This document shows positions 1 to 12,335 of a stretch of 64,000 bases of DNA, in pieces (position 1 is the stretch's first letter; the number at the start of each line of letters is the position of its first letter). Source of the stretch: Bolinopsis microptera. Lineage: Eukaryota > Ctenophora > Tentaculata > Lobata > Bolinopsidae. The DNA lies in the NCBI RefSeq assembly GCF_026151205.1, contig NC_087078.1, positions 7,952,675 to 8,016,674 on the forward strand. The letters run 5' to 3'. A program made the position numbers and the translations under genes. Below the pieces are notes generated by a model that was given only the letters and a program-made list of their open reading frames with translations, searched no databases and was not told the origin of the DNA.

Positions 1-393
1 AAATTATAAAATATCGCCGCATTACATTAAAACATCGATAACAACCGCGCTGTTTTATGTTTTAAAGCGGTTAGCCCGATTGTTGTTATTGAAACTGCAC
101 CCTTGTCCGACATGTCCGATTTCGACATCAAAAGTCTTCAGATTAAAAATAAAATATTCTGCCTAAGATTGCATCACGTTGCTTACAGCATCCCTAGAAT
201 GCCACGCCCAATGAAAAAGCTTTTACCAGCCATTACCTTAGCCATTCAGATACATAACTGATTAAATATCTCTTTAAAGTAAACAATATTAATTTAATGG
301 ATACATTTGCATGCAACAGTTACTAACAGCGAGAAATACAGATTCCAGGGTAATAGCAAATGCCATGCCAAAATAACATAATTAATTACTTAA

Positions 394-3300
394 TTACTTA
401 GACGCTCTGGTTGATCTTTGCTTCGCGTAGATGCGCAGGAATATAGCAATGAAGACGATAAGAGCGCCCAGGAATGACTGGGCTGTCAGAGGGTGTCCGA
501 ACATGAAGCAGCTGACAATAATGCTGAGGACTTGTCGACACGCCATGATAATGGTGAATACAACAGGTCCAAATGTCTCGATACAGTAGAATATGAAGAA
601 TTGACCTGGGAAATTTGGGGGTGTTAAGGGTAAGAGACATCTCTCTAGCTATTGGAATAGGTGCATCTCACGATTGCCAAAGACATGAAGAGAAACGGAA
701 GTCTGTTCAAGCGTTAAATTTATATGTTTTAACTTTAATTATTAAATGTTATTGAGTCTGCAATACCAATTTCGAAGTTTGAATGATCTTAAATAGATTA
801 ACCTTATTATTTATTTATCAAGTTTTGGGTGCACCATAAAGTCTGCTCTCAGTGGTAAGTTTTTTGGATCATGTTGAAATAGTCAGCCCGACTGAAATGA
901 TAAAATAACTAAACTGACCGGTCATAGAGAAGATGCTCATTCCGATTACATCATAGGCAAGATTGGTGTGTTGGAGACAGAGGAGGAGATTAGAGAACAA
1001 CATTCCTTCCATCAGAAGGGAAACTCCGGTGAAAAGAGAGGAGAAGATGTTCGTACCCAACATGCACTGAAATTAGTAGGGTTATAATATAACACACTCA
1101 CATCACATGTGTGTAATTATGTAATCTATCAACTTTGTAGTACTAGACTTTGTAATTATTATAAAGGAGTGGATAGAAAAGGAGCTTTTCTTCATTCTGA
1201 TTGTGTTTGTTAGGAGATATTATAATTTAATCAGATGTATTTCAAGCGGATTTACATTCCGTTGCAATTAACTCGGAATGTAAGTTGCACGCTGCTTTTT
1301 AAAACGTGTGAAATTAGGCTGTAAGACTAACAAAGTTTATACTAAATACAGGGAAACCACAGTTGATTAATGATCAGGGTGGACCTTCGCAAACTGCAAA
1401 CATCTTCACAAGCAGGTAATCCAGACAGCAGTCAAACCTTAATTCAAACTTCTAAACGTTATAACCGTATGCTTATTAAGCAAAAAAGTTTAGATAAAGG
1501 CGGTGACTCACAATGTGAGATGAATTTAATAAGAAAAAGCATATTTAATAATTAGTTACTTGGTAAGATGACATCTTGTAAGAAGAGTAGAGTTCTCCCT
1601 GCCAGTTTGAAGTGAAACTGTCAAACACTATGTACCCCAGCAAGATGAATAACCCTGAGAGCTGAAAATTGTATTGTTAATTAATCTACTTCATTAAAAT
1701 AGTTAGTAGTAGGGTTACTATAATACATGGAATACGCACCCAAATTTATATACCAAGAACTTTCCTTGCTATATATAGTATATATATACACTATACAGGG
1801 ATCAAATCTATGTGATACATTTTACATATTAACATCTCCAAAATAAATAAACCTAACCAAAAGTTGTTGATAAAAACTAACCGTAGTTTCCTTGGTATAA
1901 TTCTTTGAAGTCTCCTGAGGGTTCCACAATAGGAAGACACTGACACCGACGAATATGAGCGCCGCGCACACGTACTCGTAAGCGGGGTACTTCTTGCGCG
2001 AAACTACCTTACCCATCAGAATAACTGCGAGCGTTTTGCTGGCTTTACATATCACCTGTGGAGTTATATTCTAATAATTTATAAATAAAATAGTTTTAAC
2101 ACTGCTAATAATGGTGTAAAGGGGATAAAATTTATAAATTAAAAAGTTAAGTTAAGATGTGTGTTAACCACTGCTGTATAAATATAAACATGGCTTATAA
2201 CTGCAGATACACAGACTATTTACACTCATTCATGACATCTTCGTCACAATGGTTTGCTATTTCAGTTACTGTAAAGTCCGTGTGGTCGTGTGTTAAACTA
2301 ATAACCTCACAAACAGTTTAAACTTATTGGCACATTCAGGGCACAATGTTAAGTTTGTTATTTAATTCAGTTACCAAGTTCTAACACAATGATTCAGCCG
2401 ATATAACGGTAACATTACTCAGCTTACGTGTTAACAACTTTTTAAATTTTCGTGACGAATTGTACACTTCCAACAATATAACAGCTGCATAGTGTGGACT
2501 AAAGAGTACGATAGGTTTACTTTATAAAAGTAAAAACGTCATATCATAGTTTAAACAATAGTAGATAATATACTATTCACTATATATACATATATTATAT
2601 ATTGTATACTATAATACTATAGTTATTATTCACTATGTACCTGTGTAGGAAAAGAGACATATTTAAGAGCTTCATACTGACACCAACTACTCATAATATT
2701 AGAGAAGGAGGAGAAGGAATACCTGAAAAGAAAGAGTGGTAAGTGGAATGTAGTGATAAAATAGTGATAACATGTATAAAAATGTACAGAATACAGACAT
2801 TTTAAAACTTACTTTACTTTCTTTTAACGTTATAACTTGACTGTTAAACTAAGGTAGAGTAGTAAATGCGTATAATTATTTAGCACTGCTCTCTGTAAAG
2901 TGTAATAATATAAGAACTAAGGATGTGTCACGTGATACTGCCACTAAATCATATTATCCAGGTCACGTGGTCAAGTGGTCACGTGGTGTAAGATGACACG
3001 TGAGAAGAGTGACTGTGTGAGCCTCATCAAACTACTACTACCTTGTACACGATATAACGTGTAACTACAACACACACAAACACACACGGTTATAATATAG
3101 CTAAATTAATAGAGACCTATGTGGAAACTACAAATATTCTATAACTCGTTTCCACGACCAAGTTTATATATGCTGCATTGATATCGGGGACAAACATCGA
3201 GAAATTGGTTTAGTTTTGAGATCTGCCATATTATATGATTTCATTACATACATGGACTGTATCTTACAAACATTGAATCAGACCAAAACAGCTTCCTATC

Positions 3301-5384
3301 TCTATAATCATACATTATACCTTACGAGGCATAATTCCGGTGACCTAAATGATTTGGGAACGAAAATATGAGGTTTTTTTTCCGAAAACCGCCAAATTTC
3401 GTACTCCAAATTAAATCATGGTATTTGGGCATTTTTCCATCTCCTTATTTTACAAAAATGAAACTCAATATTTGAGAAAATTAAATACAAAGATCTTCTC
3501 TGATCAGCTGTTTCATCTTGTAAACAGTTTCTCCGGAGCCTTTGAGAGTTAGCCTAAACTTAACTTCTAATCCTCTAGACTGTATAGAAGACCGACGGTG
3601 TCTGTTATCATCCACTACTCCCGAAATTTCACCGCCGTGGCCAAAATAGTAGTGACAGAGCTTGCTTTCTTTTAACGGAACGTGTCCAAAATCATTTTTA
3701 AATTCATGGTCAAATACTATAACTAGTGTTCATTTGTTTGATGGATCATATTTATAACTTACTATCTTGATAGTAAATCAACGAAGTGATAACTTAGTCC
3801 GAAAATATGGTGTTTTTTTCGAAAAAACACCGACTTTCGTAAGGTTCGTACATTTAAGGCTCTATTTACTAACTAGCGATGTAATAATATTTCTTAGCCA
3901 GCCAATTTAAATAAACTCTCATAATTACTACAGACATATGATTTTACTTTTAAAATTGTGTCATCTGCAAATAAGATAAATGTGACAATATCTAAACAAT
4001 TAGATTTGTTTGAATTACAAGTACAAACTAATTACAAACTAATTACAAACTAATTACAAACTAATTACAAACTAATTACAAACTAATTACAAACTAATTA
4101 CAAACTAATTACAAACTAATTACAAACTAATTACAAACTAATTACAAACTAACTTGTAGAGTGGTGTCTTGTGGGTAGGTTGTTTAACCAAGCTGATATA
4201 CCCAAACACCATGGACAGAGCCAGGATTCTGTTCATAAAAACGAGGAACTGAGAGTCCTGAAACTTGAGATCTCCGTAGGTTGATGTCATTATCTTCTCT
4301 TGTAGATATCCCCACATTAGATAAGAGCACTGCAATCCTGAAGAATTAAGAACAGTTAGTAATAGTATTTATTTCAGTAGGCTCTAGGATTCAAAGCTTA
4401 GTTGTAGTGAACGGTGGATTTTGACGTATTGAACGCACGTTCCAGTCATTTTGTAGTGACGTTAGTGAACGTCAGTGATTATCAAAACAAAAATTCATTT
4501 CCCCGACGATAATTATTAATTTTCCCAGACTGATACAAAATGAAGAAATCCTATTTCTGTGCACCGATTTCTGGCTTTGTCGCCATGAGCCCATGATTAC
4601 ACACAGTATTTATGCTACTGAACACTACTAGTAATTTATCCATAACATTCAGAACGTGAGATGAGTTTTAGTGTGTATAGAAAATTTACACATCATGTAC
4701 AGATAATTGTTAGTGAACTTTCCGTTAGTACACTACAACTGATTCAAAGTATCCTATCTCCTTCACAACGAACAACTTGTATTCAGTAGCTCTTTGTATT
4801 ATGTTCCAAATGTATAATGTATATTGTGAGGCAGTGAAATGGGGACTTTCCACCCCATGGCAACATTAAAATATAGAATTTACCAATAACACAAATGAGA
4901 AGTTTTCTTGGTCCTCCACTCGATTTCTCTTTAGGCTGACCATCCGGTCCTTTCTCTCCCAGATCATCTGCATCCACTAAGTCCTGCTTTCCATGAACAC
5001 AAGTCAGAATCAGTTTATATTGCCACCCACCTGGATCTATAGAATGGGAGTTCTGTTAAGATAAATTATGGTGTAATATCAGAAGACTGATAAATTAAAT
5101 TGAAACAATCTTTTGAGTACATTATAATTAAATATGATCTGTTACATTTTTGGTTGAAGAAATAACTTACTGATTTTCTCGATGTAATTGGTCTGTTTTA
5201 TCCAGCGAATGGCAAGTGCTCCCGGCACGATAACCAGGCTGTATGTGAACAGGTTCTGAATAAGGGAGAGAAACCACTCTGGAAGGAACTTATGAGCCTC
5301 GATCTCAGTGTTGAGCGCTTCATTTCCACTGAGATCACAACTTACTAAGGTCAGCAGTGTCCAGTAACACAACCATGATAACAT
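394..5384 (-). CDS. SLC35B2: PAPS transporter 1 (SLC35B2 type), 8 coding exons
   Basis: Golgi antiporter that imports the sulfate donor PAPS for sulfotransferases. Exons in coding order: 5171-5384, 4884-5030, 4154-4337, 2641-2722, 1882-2055, 1560-1661, 919-1066, 394-605. They have GT/AG borders, matching phases and sum to 1263 nt (420 residues plus stop), close to the family's usual length. Diagnostic stretches, matched from memory of vertebrate SLC35B2: [14 protein letters not shown] (exon 3), [17 protein letters not shown] (exon 4), [13 protein letters not shown] (exon 5), [13 protein letters not shown] (exon 6), [14 protein letters not shown] (exon 8). The many hydrophobic segments fit a ten-helix drug/metabolite transporter. 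The start ATG at 5384 opens a hydrophobic N-terminus ([11 protein letters not shown]) and matches the family's layout. Intron 3 begins inside an 11-bp minisatellite. No break is visible, so it is probably functional. Confidence 0.95.
4018..4152. repeat. 11-bp minisatellite at an SLC35B2 splice donor
   Basis: About twelve head-to-tail copies of ATTACAAACTA. The array abuts the exon 3 donor of SLC35B2: on the minus strand the donor GTTAGTTTGT is itself nearly a repeat unit. Every copy contains GTTTGT or TAGTTTG on the minus strand, so donor-like hexamers recur every 11 bases. Confidence 0.95.
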
Positions 5385-6307
5385 AGCTGATGGAATCTAT
5401 GATAAATGAGTTTGCTGCAGTGTTATAGATATATATAGAATAGGTCTCAGAAATATATGACTAAAAGAAAGGAGAGACATACAGATATAATATATAAAAT
5501 GTTTTGAAAAAGTCCTCTCTGGTTTGCCAATTCACCTTAGTACAGTCAAATCCGTCCTAATTTAAGCCTTTGTCGGACAAAATTCGCAACAAAGCGATTT
5601 TAACGGGATATGGTCGAAACAGGTCCCAGGAATCATTCCAGAGAGTTCCCAAAATCCTCGACTTCAGGAAAATCCACAATTACCACTTTTTTACCACCTT
5701 TTTACCACTTTGGTTTTCTGTAAATAAGTCACGTTCTGAATATCCTAGAAGACTCTAGTTTAAAGCATTGTGTTAAGAAAACAAAGAAGAACAACTTTTT
5801 CTTAAACAACTTTTTCAAAAATAAATTATTTAATTAATTAATTAAATAATTAATAAATTTTCAAATATTTCAAAAACATATTTTCATAAAAAATGTTCAC
5901 GATTCCATTCCACGTATAATGAACTAATTTTTATAAAAATTTTCACTTTCAATATTTTGGACTTGTAAAATTTTCGAAATTTGTAAAGAAAAACCACTAT
6001 TTACCACTTTTTACCACATCGAATCTCCGCTAATAAAACGACTTCTGAATTTCGTAGAAGGTTCTAGATTGAACCAATGTGTTCAAAATATAAAAGATAA
6101 CAACTTTTTATATGACAACCTTTGGATTAGATAATTAATTGATTTACTAATTAAATAATAATTAAATTTTTAAAAATTTCAAAATATAATTTTTATCAAA
6201 AATATTTGCCGTGACGTAAAACGTAAAATGAATTTACTTGAATAACAGAACATACACCGTCACATAGATTAGATAACAGATTAAAAAAATCCAGATAAAT
6301 GGAATAA

Positions 6308-7060
6308 ATGGTAAAATATCCAAATTTGTACGATACTATTATAGCTTATAACTATTTACACATCATATCTCTCGACTTAGTGTTGTGCTTAACTAGATTG
6401 TTAAACTGGTTTGTTTGGAAGCTTCAGCTTTACTTTATGTTGACTTCTCTTCGTAAAAAAGTTGAATCTGCTAAAAATCGAGGACTAAAATCACACGAAA
6501 TAGTTAATATTTTGACAAAAGAAGAACACATCGTGTGCCTGATACTGTACGCGTGCAGATTCTATGTGAGTAGCTGTCAACTAATATACAATAATAGTAA
6601 TATGTTTTTACCGTTTTACCTTTAAGTTTTATGTCAGTGGAGAGCGCAACTAGAGGCATTCTTAACCAATACAATGTTTTAATTTACCAGGCAAATGAGG
6701 AGTTAGTTTCGGTGAATAGCTTTAAGAGGGCGAATGATCGACAATGTAAATTTGTATGGAATGAAATATGGAAAGGGTTGCTGTTCCCAGGTACTATTTA
6801 AACTATTTATCTTTTAAGTAAGTACACTAACTTTTAAACTATGCCCAGCAAATTTTAAACGGATACGTACAGTCCTATTCTTTATCCTGACGCCTCTCAT
6901 ACCTTGTATAAATAAACAAATCAATGCACCACAGGTTGGATCAACAACCCCTGGTCACTGAACGAAATTAAACGGCAGTACAACGGCATGACTGATTCAG
7001 CTCAGAGTGACGTCTTGTGTTTATTATTGCAGACAGTGACCATAGACCAGTTCCAAAGAT
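6308..7060 (+). CDS. Unrecognised spliced gene inside the foldback element
   Basis: Three exons with compatible phases: 6308-6565 (donor TAT/GTGAGT, phase 0), 6691-6790 (acceptor TTTACCAG, donor phase 1) and 6935 to about 7060. The product is about 160 residues, with FVWNEIWKGLLFPGW and NNPWSLNEIKRQYNGM as its most distinctive stretches. I do not recognise the family. The true start may lie upstream of ATG 6308, and the third exon runs straight into the SINE-like sequence at 7058, which brings a stop at 7136-7138. A later short ORF (7275-7463, with CPYC and YCAG) may be a further piece. Because it sits between transposon arms, it is either an element gene or a captured host gene. Confidence refers to it being coding, not to function. 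Confidence 0.55.
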
Positions 7061-7265
7061 TCATATCTAGCCTAGCGGTTAGAGCATCAGCCTTCTGCGC
7101 AGAAGGTTCAGGGTTCGAATCCCAGTGTCACCTAGTCTAGGGAGTAGCTAAGGATCCATTAGATCTATGCGATCTCAACGGTCGACTCAACCGAATGATA
7201 GAAAACTTAATTGAGGGTTAAATGAGGAGGGGTACCTGTTAGAAGTTCAAGAAACTTCCTAGGAT
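7058..7265 (+). mobile_element. tRNA-derived SINE-like insertion
   Basis: The head contains a pol III A box (TAGCCTAGCGG, about 7067) and a perfect B box (GGTTCGAATCC, about 7113). An anticodon-arm-like palindrome CCTTCTGCGCAGAAGG lies between them. The 3' acceptor strand (AGTGTCACC) has no matching 5' strand: the sequence before the A box is TTCATATC. It is therefore tRNA-derived rather than an intact tRNA gene. The tail extends to about 7265 without a clear A-run, and the right border is approximate. Confidence 0.6.
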
Positions 7266-7274
7266 ACCCCTTCA

Positions 7275-7463
7275 GTGCATACTGTAAACATAGTGCTATT
7301 AACTATTATATCGGCCAATGAAGAGGAGTCCGTTGTAACAGAGTCAGGACCATCTTTAGTCCACGAACACAGTTTAAACAAATGTCCATACTGTAACGTA
7401 GAGATCGCAAATGATAAATCCTCAAACCGGATTACAGACATGCTAAGTTATTGTGCGGGGTAG
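7275..7463 (+). other. Short ORF with paired cysteines, possible exon
   Basis: This open frame ends in TAG after a segment with CPYC and a final YCAG. It begins just after the SINE-like sequence and may be the downstream remainder of the gene at 6308-7060. No splice signal clearly joins them, so its coding status is unproven. Confidence 0.3.
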
Positions 7464-7580
7464 GGGGGAGGTGGTATAGTACACATACGTTAGGCTCTTA
7501 TTAAGTTACTAATTCGCTCGCCCAAAAATTTCACGTGACTTTCTCCGTAGCTTAGTGCACTAGATTCCCACTATCGGAAT

Positions 7581-8573
7581 CGTTCTGAATAGCCGATCCA
7601 TACCTACTCCGTGGATCCGACTGGTGGTGTCTGATCCAGTGAAAGCGTGGCACAGAAATCGTGCAGAAAGCCCAATTACGGTATCCTAGCACCCTGTCAC
7701 GTGATAAGCGATTAGGTAATCATTGATAACCCAATCAATTTCGCTAACGAGATAAACAAATTGCTTGATAACTTCGTCATTTTCAATCCGTTTCGCACAT
7801 CGTTTTGCAGATGTTTTGATTTGCAGAGAGGCAGTTGAGTGGTCTAATCAAGTTGATGTTTCTGTAATTTGTGATGATACTGATTTGCTCGTCATTTTAC
7901 TGCACATGACAAAACACTTTGCATTTGGCCACCAACTGTTTCTCACCACCAAAAGCTACATCTATGACATTGAGAAAATTCGAAGTGCGACTGGTAGGAG
8001 GTACGTAAACATGATACTGCTGCATGCCACGCTTTCACTGGATCAGACACCACCAGTCGGATCCACGGAGTTGGTAAGGATCGGCTCTTCAGAACGATCG
8101 CATCCATCGATGAAAGTGTAATAGATGCTTTTTATTCGGCAAATTCTACACCAGCTACCATAAAGCATGTCGAAGAACTTTTGATGCTGCAGCCGATCGC
8201 GATTTCATCAAAATCGAGATCACTAGATGAAGCTAGACTTTCAGTTCTTGAACAGAAGTCGCAATCTTTAACAGCTCCCGCCAACATCTGGGGCAGCTGA
8301 ACAACATTCTTATCGTGTTTACCATCAGCTGCAGGTGTGGGATAAGAATGACCTAGATCCGATAAGTTGGGGATGGAAGATGAACAATGGGACACATGTA
8401 CCAGTGACCACTCTTATGAGTACAGCTCTGAAAAAGCTCATTCAAAAAATCAGTTGCAACTGTTTAAAGTCAGGTTGTGGCAATGCTTGTTCATGCAGAA
8501 AAGCAGGAATACATTGTGGATCAACCTCAAATGTCAGGACAATTGCACCTATGTGCCAGCTGAGGACTCATAA
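7581..8573 (+). pseudogene. Broken CXC (tesmin/TSO1-like) transposon-associated gene
   Basis: Plus-strand coding remnants from about 7765. A segment with VSVICDDTDLLVILL (a PIN-like acidic motif) is followed in another frame by CHAFTGSDTTSRIHGVGK (8024-8080), and in a third by a Cys-rich stretch CNCLKSGCGNACSCRKAG (about 8455-8510). At least two frameshifts (near 8020 and 8298) separate them. This order (acidic DTD motif, SDTTS, then CXC cysteines) resembles a widespread uncharacterised invertebrate protein often linked to mobile elements. That is recalled similarity, not a search result. A 71-bp inverted copy of the SDTTS segment lies upstream at 7581-7651 (partner 8026-8096). Confidence 0.6.
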
Positions 8574-9384
8574 GTTAGACTCTTATCTAGTATATATGGT
8601 TATATAAAGTACTACTTCGATTTCCCGATTAATTTAATGAAAGTTTGTTAATTATTCGTGATATGTAATTTTAAAATATTTTGATCAAAAATAATTTTTA
8701 TAATTTTTGAATATTTGTTTAATAATCGAATTAACTAATTAATTAATTATCTAATCCAAAGGTTGTCAGATATAAAGTTGTTCTCTTTTATATTTTGAAC
8801 ACATTGGTTCAATCTAGAACCTTCTACGAAATTCAGAAGTCGTTTTATTAGCGGAGATTCGATGTGGTAAAAAGTGGTAAATAGTGGTTTTTCTTTACAA
8901 ATTACGAAAATTTTACAAGTCCAAAATATTGAAAGTGAAAATTTTTATAAAAATTAGTTCATTATACGTGGAATGTAATCGTGAACATTTTTTATGAAAA
9001 TATATTTTTGAAATATTTGAAAATTTATTAATTATTTAATTAATTAATTAAATAATTTATTTTTGAAAAAGTTGTTAAAGAAAAAGTTGTTCTTCTTTGT
9101 TTTCTTAACACAATGCTTTAAACTAGAGTCTTCTAGGATATTCAGAACGTGACTTATTTGCAGAAAACCAAAGTGGTAAAAAGGTGGTAAAAAAGTGGTA
9201 ATTGTGGATTTTCCTGAAGTCGAGGATTTTGGGAACTCTCTGGAATGATTCCTGGGACCTGTCCCGACCATATCCCGTTAAAATCGCTTTGTTGCGAATT
9301 TTGTCCGACAAAAAGACGGATTTGACTGTACTACCTTGCATTTGTGAAGGGCCCTGCTGACCCGCCATGGGAGGGAGGGGGGCC

Positions 9385-9411
9385 GGGGGGGGGGGGGGGG
9401 GGGGGGGGGGG
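9385..9411. repeat. G27 homopolymer
   Basis: An uninterrupted run of about 27 G preceded by GGGAGGGAGGGGGGCC. It is followed by TGACGTCTGAGG, which resembles the TGACATGTCTCC that follows the G run at 28932. It is one of several G/C-run-bordered repeats in the window. Confidence 0.9.
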
Positions 9412-9412
9412 T

Positions 9413-11146
9413 GACGTCTGAGGGGGGCGCAAAATGTTCGTTTGAATCTGGAACAATTTTGAAAAACTTAACTGATGTACAAGAAAAAACTGTGCGTTTT
9501 GCTCTGGAAACACACTTTTTTAGAGATTTTGCCGGCGTATCCTCTAAAATCACCTAATTTGTTCAATTTTAGGGTGGAGCGCCAAAATGGGAGATGCACC
9601 AACAGGGGGGCGCTCTTTCAGCAGGGGGCACCAACAGGCAATGTTATGCCACTGACAATAACCATATGAAATTTGGATTCTTCAAGTTTTTACTATGTAA
9701 ACCAGAATAAAAAAGAGATTTTGGAAGATTTTTGAAGAGAAGCTTTTGTACCATCTCCTTGACCAAATTTTCCCGGTTTTGACTAAATCTTTGACCAATG
9801 ACCCATCAGCGAGGTCAGTGAGAGTGACACAAGTAGCCATCAAGGTTCTGGAAGCAGTTTATCCGGAGAAATCTTTGATAGACTAAAAATTTTGAAAATG
9901 TCCTATTCCTAAAGAAAGCTTTGATAGACGGAAAATCATCAGAATATCAGAAGAGATTTTGGAATATTTTTGAAGAGAAGTTTTTCTGCTGTCACCTTGA
10001 CAGAAATTTCGGCTGCATTTTTGACCAGTGACCAACCAATGAGGTCGGTGTGAGTGACACAAATCGTCATCAAGGTACTGGAGGTAGTATATCCGGAGAA
10101 ATCATTGATGGAATGAACATTTTGAAAATGTCCACCAGTAGGACATTTTCAAATTTAAGTTTTCTGCGACCCAAATTTCACTGTTCTAATAATAATAATA
10201 ATAATAAATACAACATTTATAAACCGCCTTATAGCTAAATCATATAACTAAATCATTAAACTAATTTCACAACTACAATTAAATATATTTAGTGAGATAT
10301 GTGTAATGTTACCTACAACCTAATGACCTCAGGCTATCATGTTCATTAACATGAATAGAGATTAGGCGGAATGACAGGCTGAGCGTGGCCCAGTAAGTGT
10401 AATGTTAACCGATAACTTCGATGTTAAGTGACACAGACAGACCCGAGAAGTCCTGGTTCTCCTTCCACTCTTCACAAATCTATGAAGAGTCAGACCCAAA
10501 AGTCTGATCATTTCCGGTTGGTGATTAAGTTCGATTTTTTGGTAGATACAAACTACTTTTTTCTGTTTGTGAATGTCTGGTAAACCGAGAAGCCAGACAT
10601 AACATAACAATAGTCTCCAGACAATGGTCTCCAGACATAGTAATAATATAATGGTCTTAACAATGTGTTTTTGCAAAATAAAGTGCGTGCCTTAGTATAG
10701 CCAAATGATTGGCTGTGATTATTATTATTATTATTAAATCTAAAATAGCTAATAATTTAATAAATTATTAACAGGCCCTTAATATACGCAATAATATACG
10801 CTTTATAAATTATATAAACAAATTGAAGTCTATTTTCCAATGTTTTTAAGTGTCTCTTTAGATCTGTTTTGGTCTTTCGTGGGACAGGCACCGGGGGCAG
10901 ACATCCCAACACCAGTGCGTGGGACATAGTGTTGGTCTGCTTCAGGACGTGTTAGATCCTAGAGAAGCCGCCATCCCCTCTACTGCTTTAGCTCAGCGGC
11001 AGCATGAGCCCTGGTTTCCTGCCACATTGGTACCTCTGAAAGTACAGAAAAGTGGTGGATTTCGGGGTCCAGGATACTCCCTCTTTGTTCTTTATGGTGG
11101 TAATATTTCTCTGAGATATTTGCAGAGTCTTTATTTCATGATCTTT
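9413..11146. other. Intergenic repeat debris, no gene seen
   Basis: This stretch contains GGGGGCGC-rich repeat sequence (9421-9650). Two related ~200-bp segments follow (about 9700-9900 and 9940-10140), sharing gaagagattttggaa and tatccggagaaatc. There are also ATT microsatellites (about 10185-10205, 10718-10735). The end (10870-11146) reads like the 3' region of the LINE fragment that follows. No host exon was found. Confidence 0.5.
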
Positions 11147-11837
11147 CTAGTCGGATAAATCCTGGAGAGCATCATTTTGTCCCCAAAGAAGTTCGACTCT
11201 CCTAATGAATGCTTTTGGTGTGCTGCTTTTTGTTAACATTTCATCTAGATAGGAATGTGCGTCTGCCCCACCCAGCTCTTCTTTCAGTTGCAGGTAACTG
11301 GTGTCTTGCACCTCCAGACACAATAGGAGCTGGTGTACGGGAGAATCAATGAAGCTGTTACAGAAACGACAGGCCTCACCACTGCCACCACCCATGATCT
11401 TTTGGATATTCGCAAAGAGTGGTGAGCTGCCGTGAATGTAGTCCATTATTCGGCTGTCCAGATTTTTACTCGTGTTGTGCCCGAATAAAAAGTTGTTTTT
11501 GTCTAGGAGCAGCCCACTGTTTTTGATCTTTGTGATCACACCGAGTATCTTGGTCTCCTTGTTGTTACTTACAGTTCTGCATTGCAGATTTGTTTCGATG
11601 CTGTCAATCCAGATCTTATTTTTGTAGCTCATTATGTCTGCCTGAGTGTAATAGGCCAGATCCTTGAAATGTTGCTGCGTCAGCCGTCAGGTCTATCATT
11701 CTTGTTCCGTGTGACTTATTTTCTTTCCAAAGGAAGTACTTTTTCAGTGACATTGTTAAGACATGAAAGCTTGGTATTCTGCTTTCATCAACTTGGTAGA
11801 GAGTGAGCATTGGAAAAATCCGACAGGTTGTTTGCAT
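11147..11837 (-). pseudogene. LINE ORF2 C-terminal fragment
   Basis: A minus-strand ORF of 161 codons (11147-11632) with a Cys/His cluster CRFCNSFIDSPVHQLLLC, typical of the region after the reverse transcriptase in non-LTR retrotransposons. An overlapping upstream piece in another frame (11616-11837) indicates a frameshift near 11625. No RT domain remains on this strand, so this is a truncated, inactive copy unrelated to the intact LINE at 22088-28144. Confidence 0.65.
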
Positions 11838-12102
11838 TGATGCTAATGCAACCTGTCAGATTTTTTCCAGCTTGCGCAAGGCGATAATAATTCCAAATTT
11901 ACCAGCAACCTGCAAATAGTTCTTTTTCCGCACTACCAAAGCCTTTTAAAAATTTATTTATTATTAAGACACGCCGTTTTTAAAAACATGTTGGCCATTT
12001 TGCTAATTGTATAAAACTTCCTTTTTATAATTTGTAAATGCTAAACCAGTTGCTAAACCAGCTGTCAACCCCAAAAGAAGCAGGAGATACCCAGCAGTTA
12101 AG

Positions 12103-12335
12103 GTGACAGATGTCGACTTTGCTGACGATCTTGCAATGACAACAGACACCGCAGAGCAAGCGCAAGATCTTCTCCTCAGTGTGGAGCTGGCTGCTAACTC
12201 CGTTGGCCTTCACCTCAACGAGAGTAAGACGAAGTACATCAGAGTCAATCTCTCTGAGTCTGACTCTACCGTCATTAAAGCAGCAAGTGGGCAGGAGATA
12301 GATCAAGTAGATGACTTTGTCTACCTTAATTCTGG
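12103..12335 (+). pseudogene. Reverse transcriptase fragment (non-LTR)
   Basis: The reading frame contains DVDFADDLAMTTDTAEQAQ, the catalytic [FY]ADD box of a non-LTR reverse transcriptase. It continues with the ESKTKYI thumb-like segment and a VDDFVYL motif. Only about 75 codons of RT remain, in an orientation opposite to the neighbouring LINE fragment. Its 3' half is repeated at 14248-14295 and 20042-20199 in the second tandem unit. Confidence 0.75.

Larger units (their letters stand above)
5539..9332. mobile_element. Foldback DNA element with long inverted arms
   Basis: The ends are inverted copies starting AGTACAGTCAAATCCGTC. The 5-bp direct repeat ACCTT (5534-5538 and 9333-9337) reads as a target-site duplication. 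The arms run roughly 5539-6230 and 8640-9332. They are highly similar at the outer ~500 bp and more diverged inward. Between them lie spliced coding exons (6308-7060), a SINE-like insertion and remains of a CXC-domain gene. No transposase is recognised. The superfamily is undetermined; a 5-bp duplication fits few cut-and-paste families. Confidence 0.85.

Noticed and set aside
7058-7135. Functional tRNA gene
   Set aside because: The B box and arms are tRNA-like, but the 5' acceptor strand does not pair with the 3' strand and the anticodon loop has an abnormal size.
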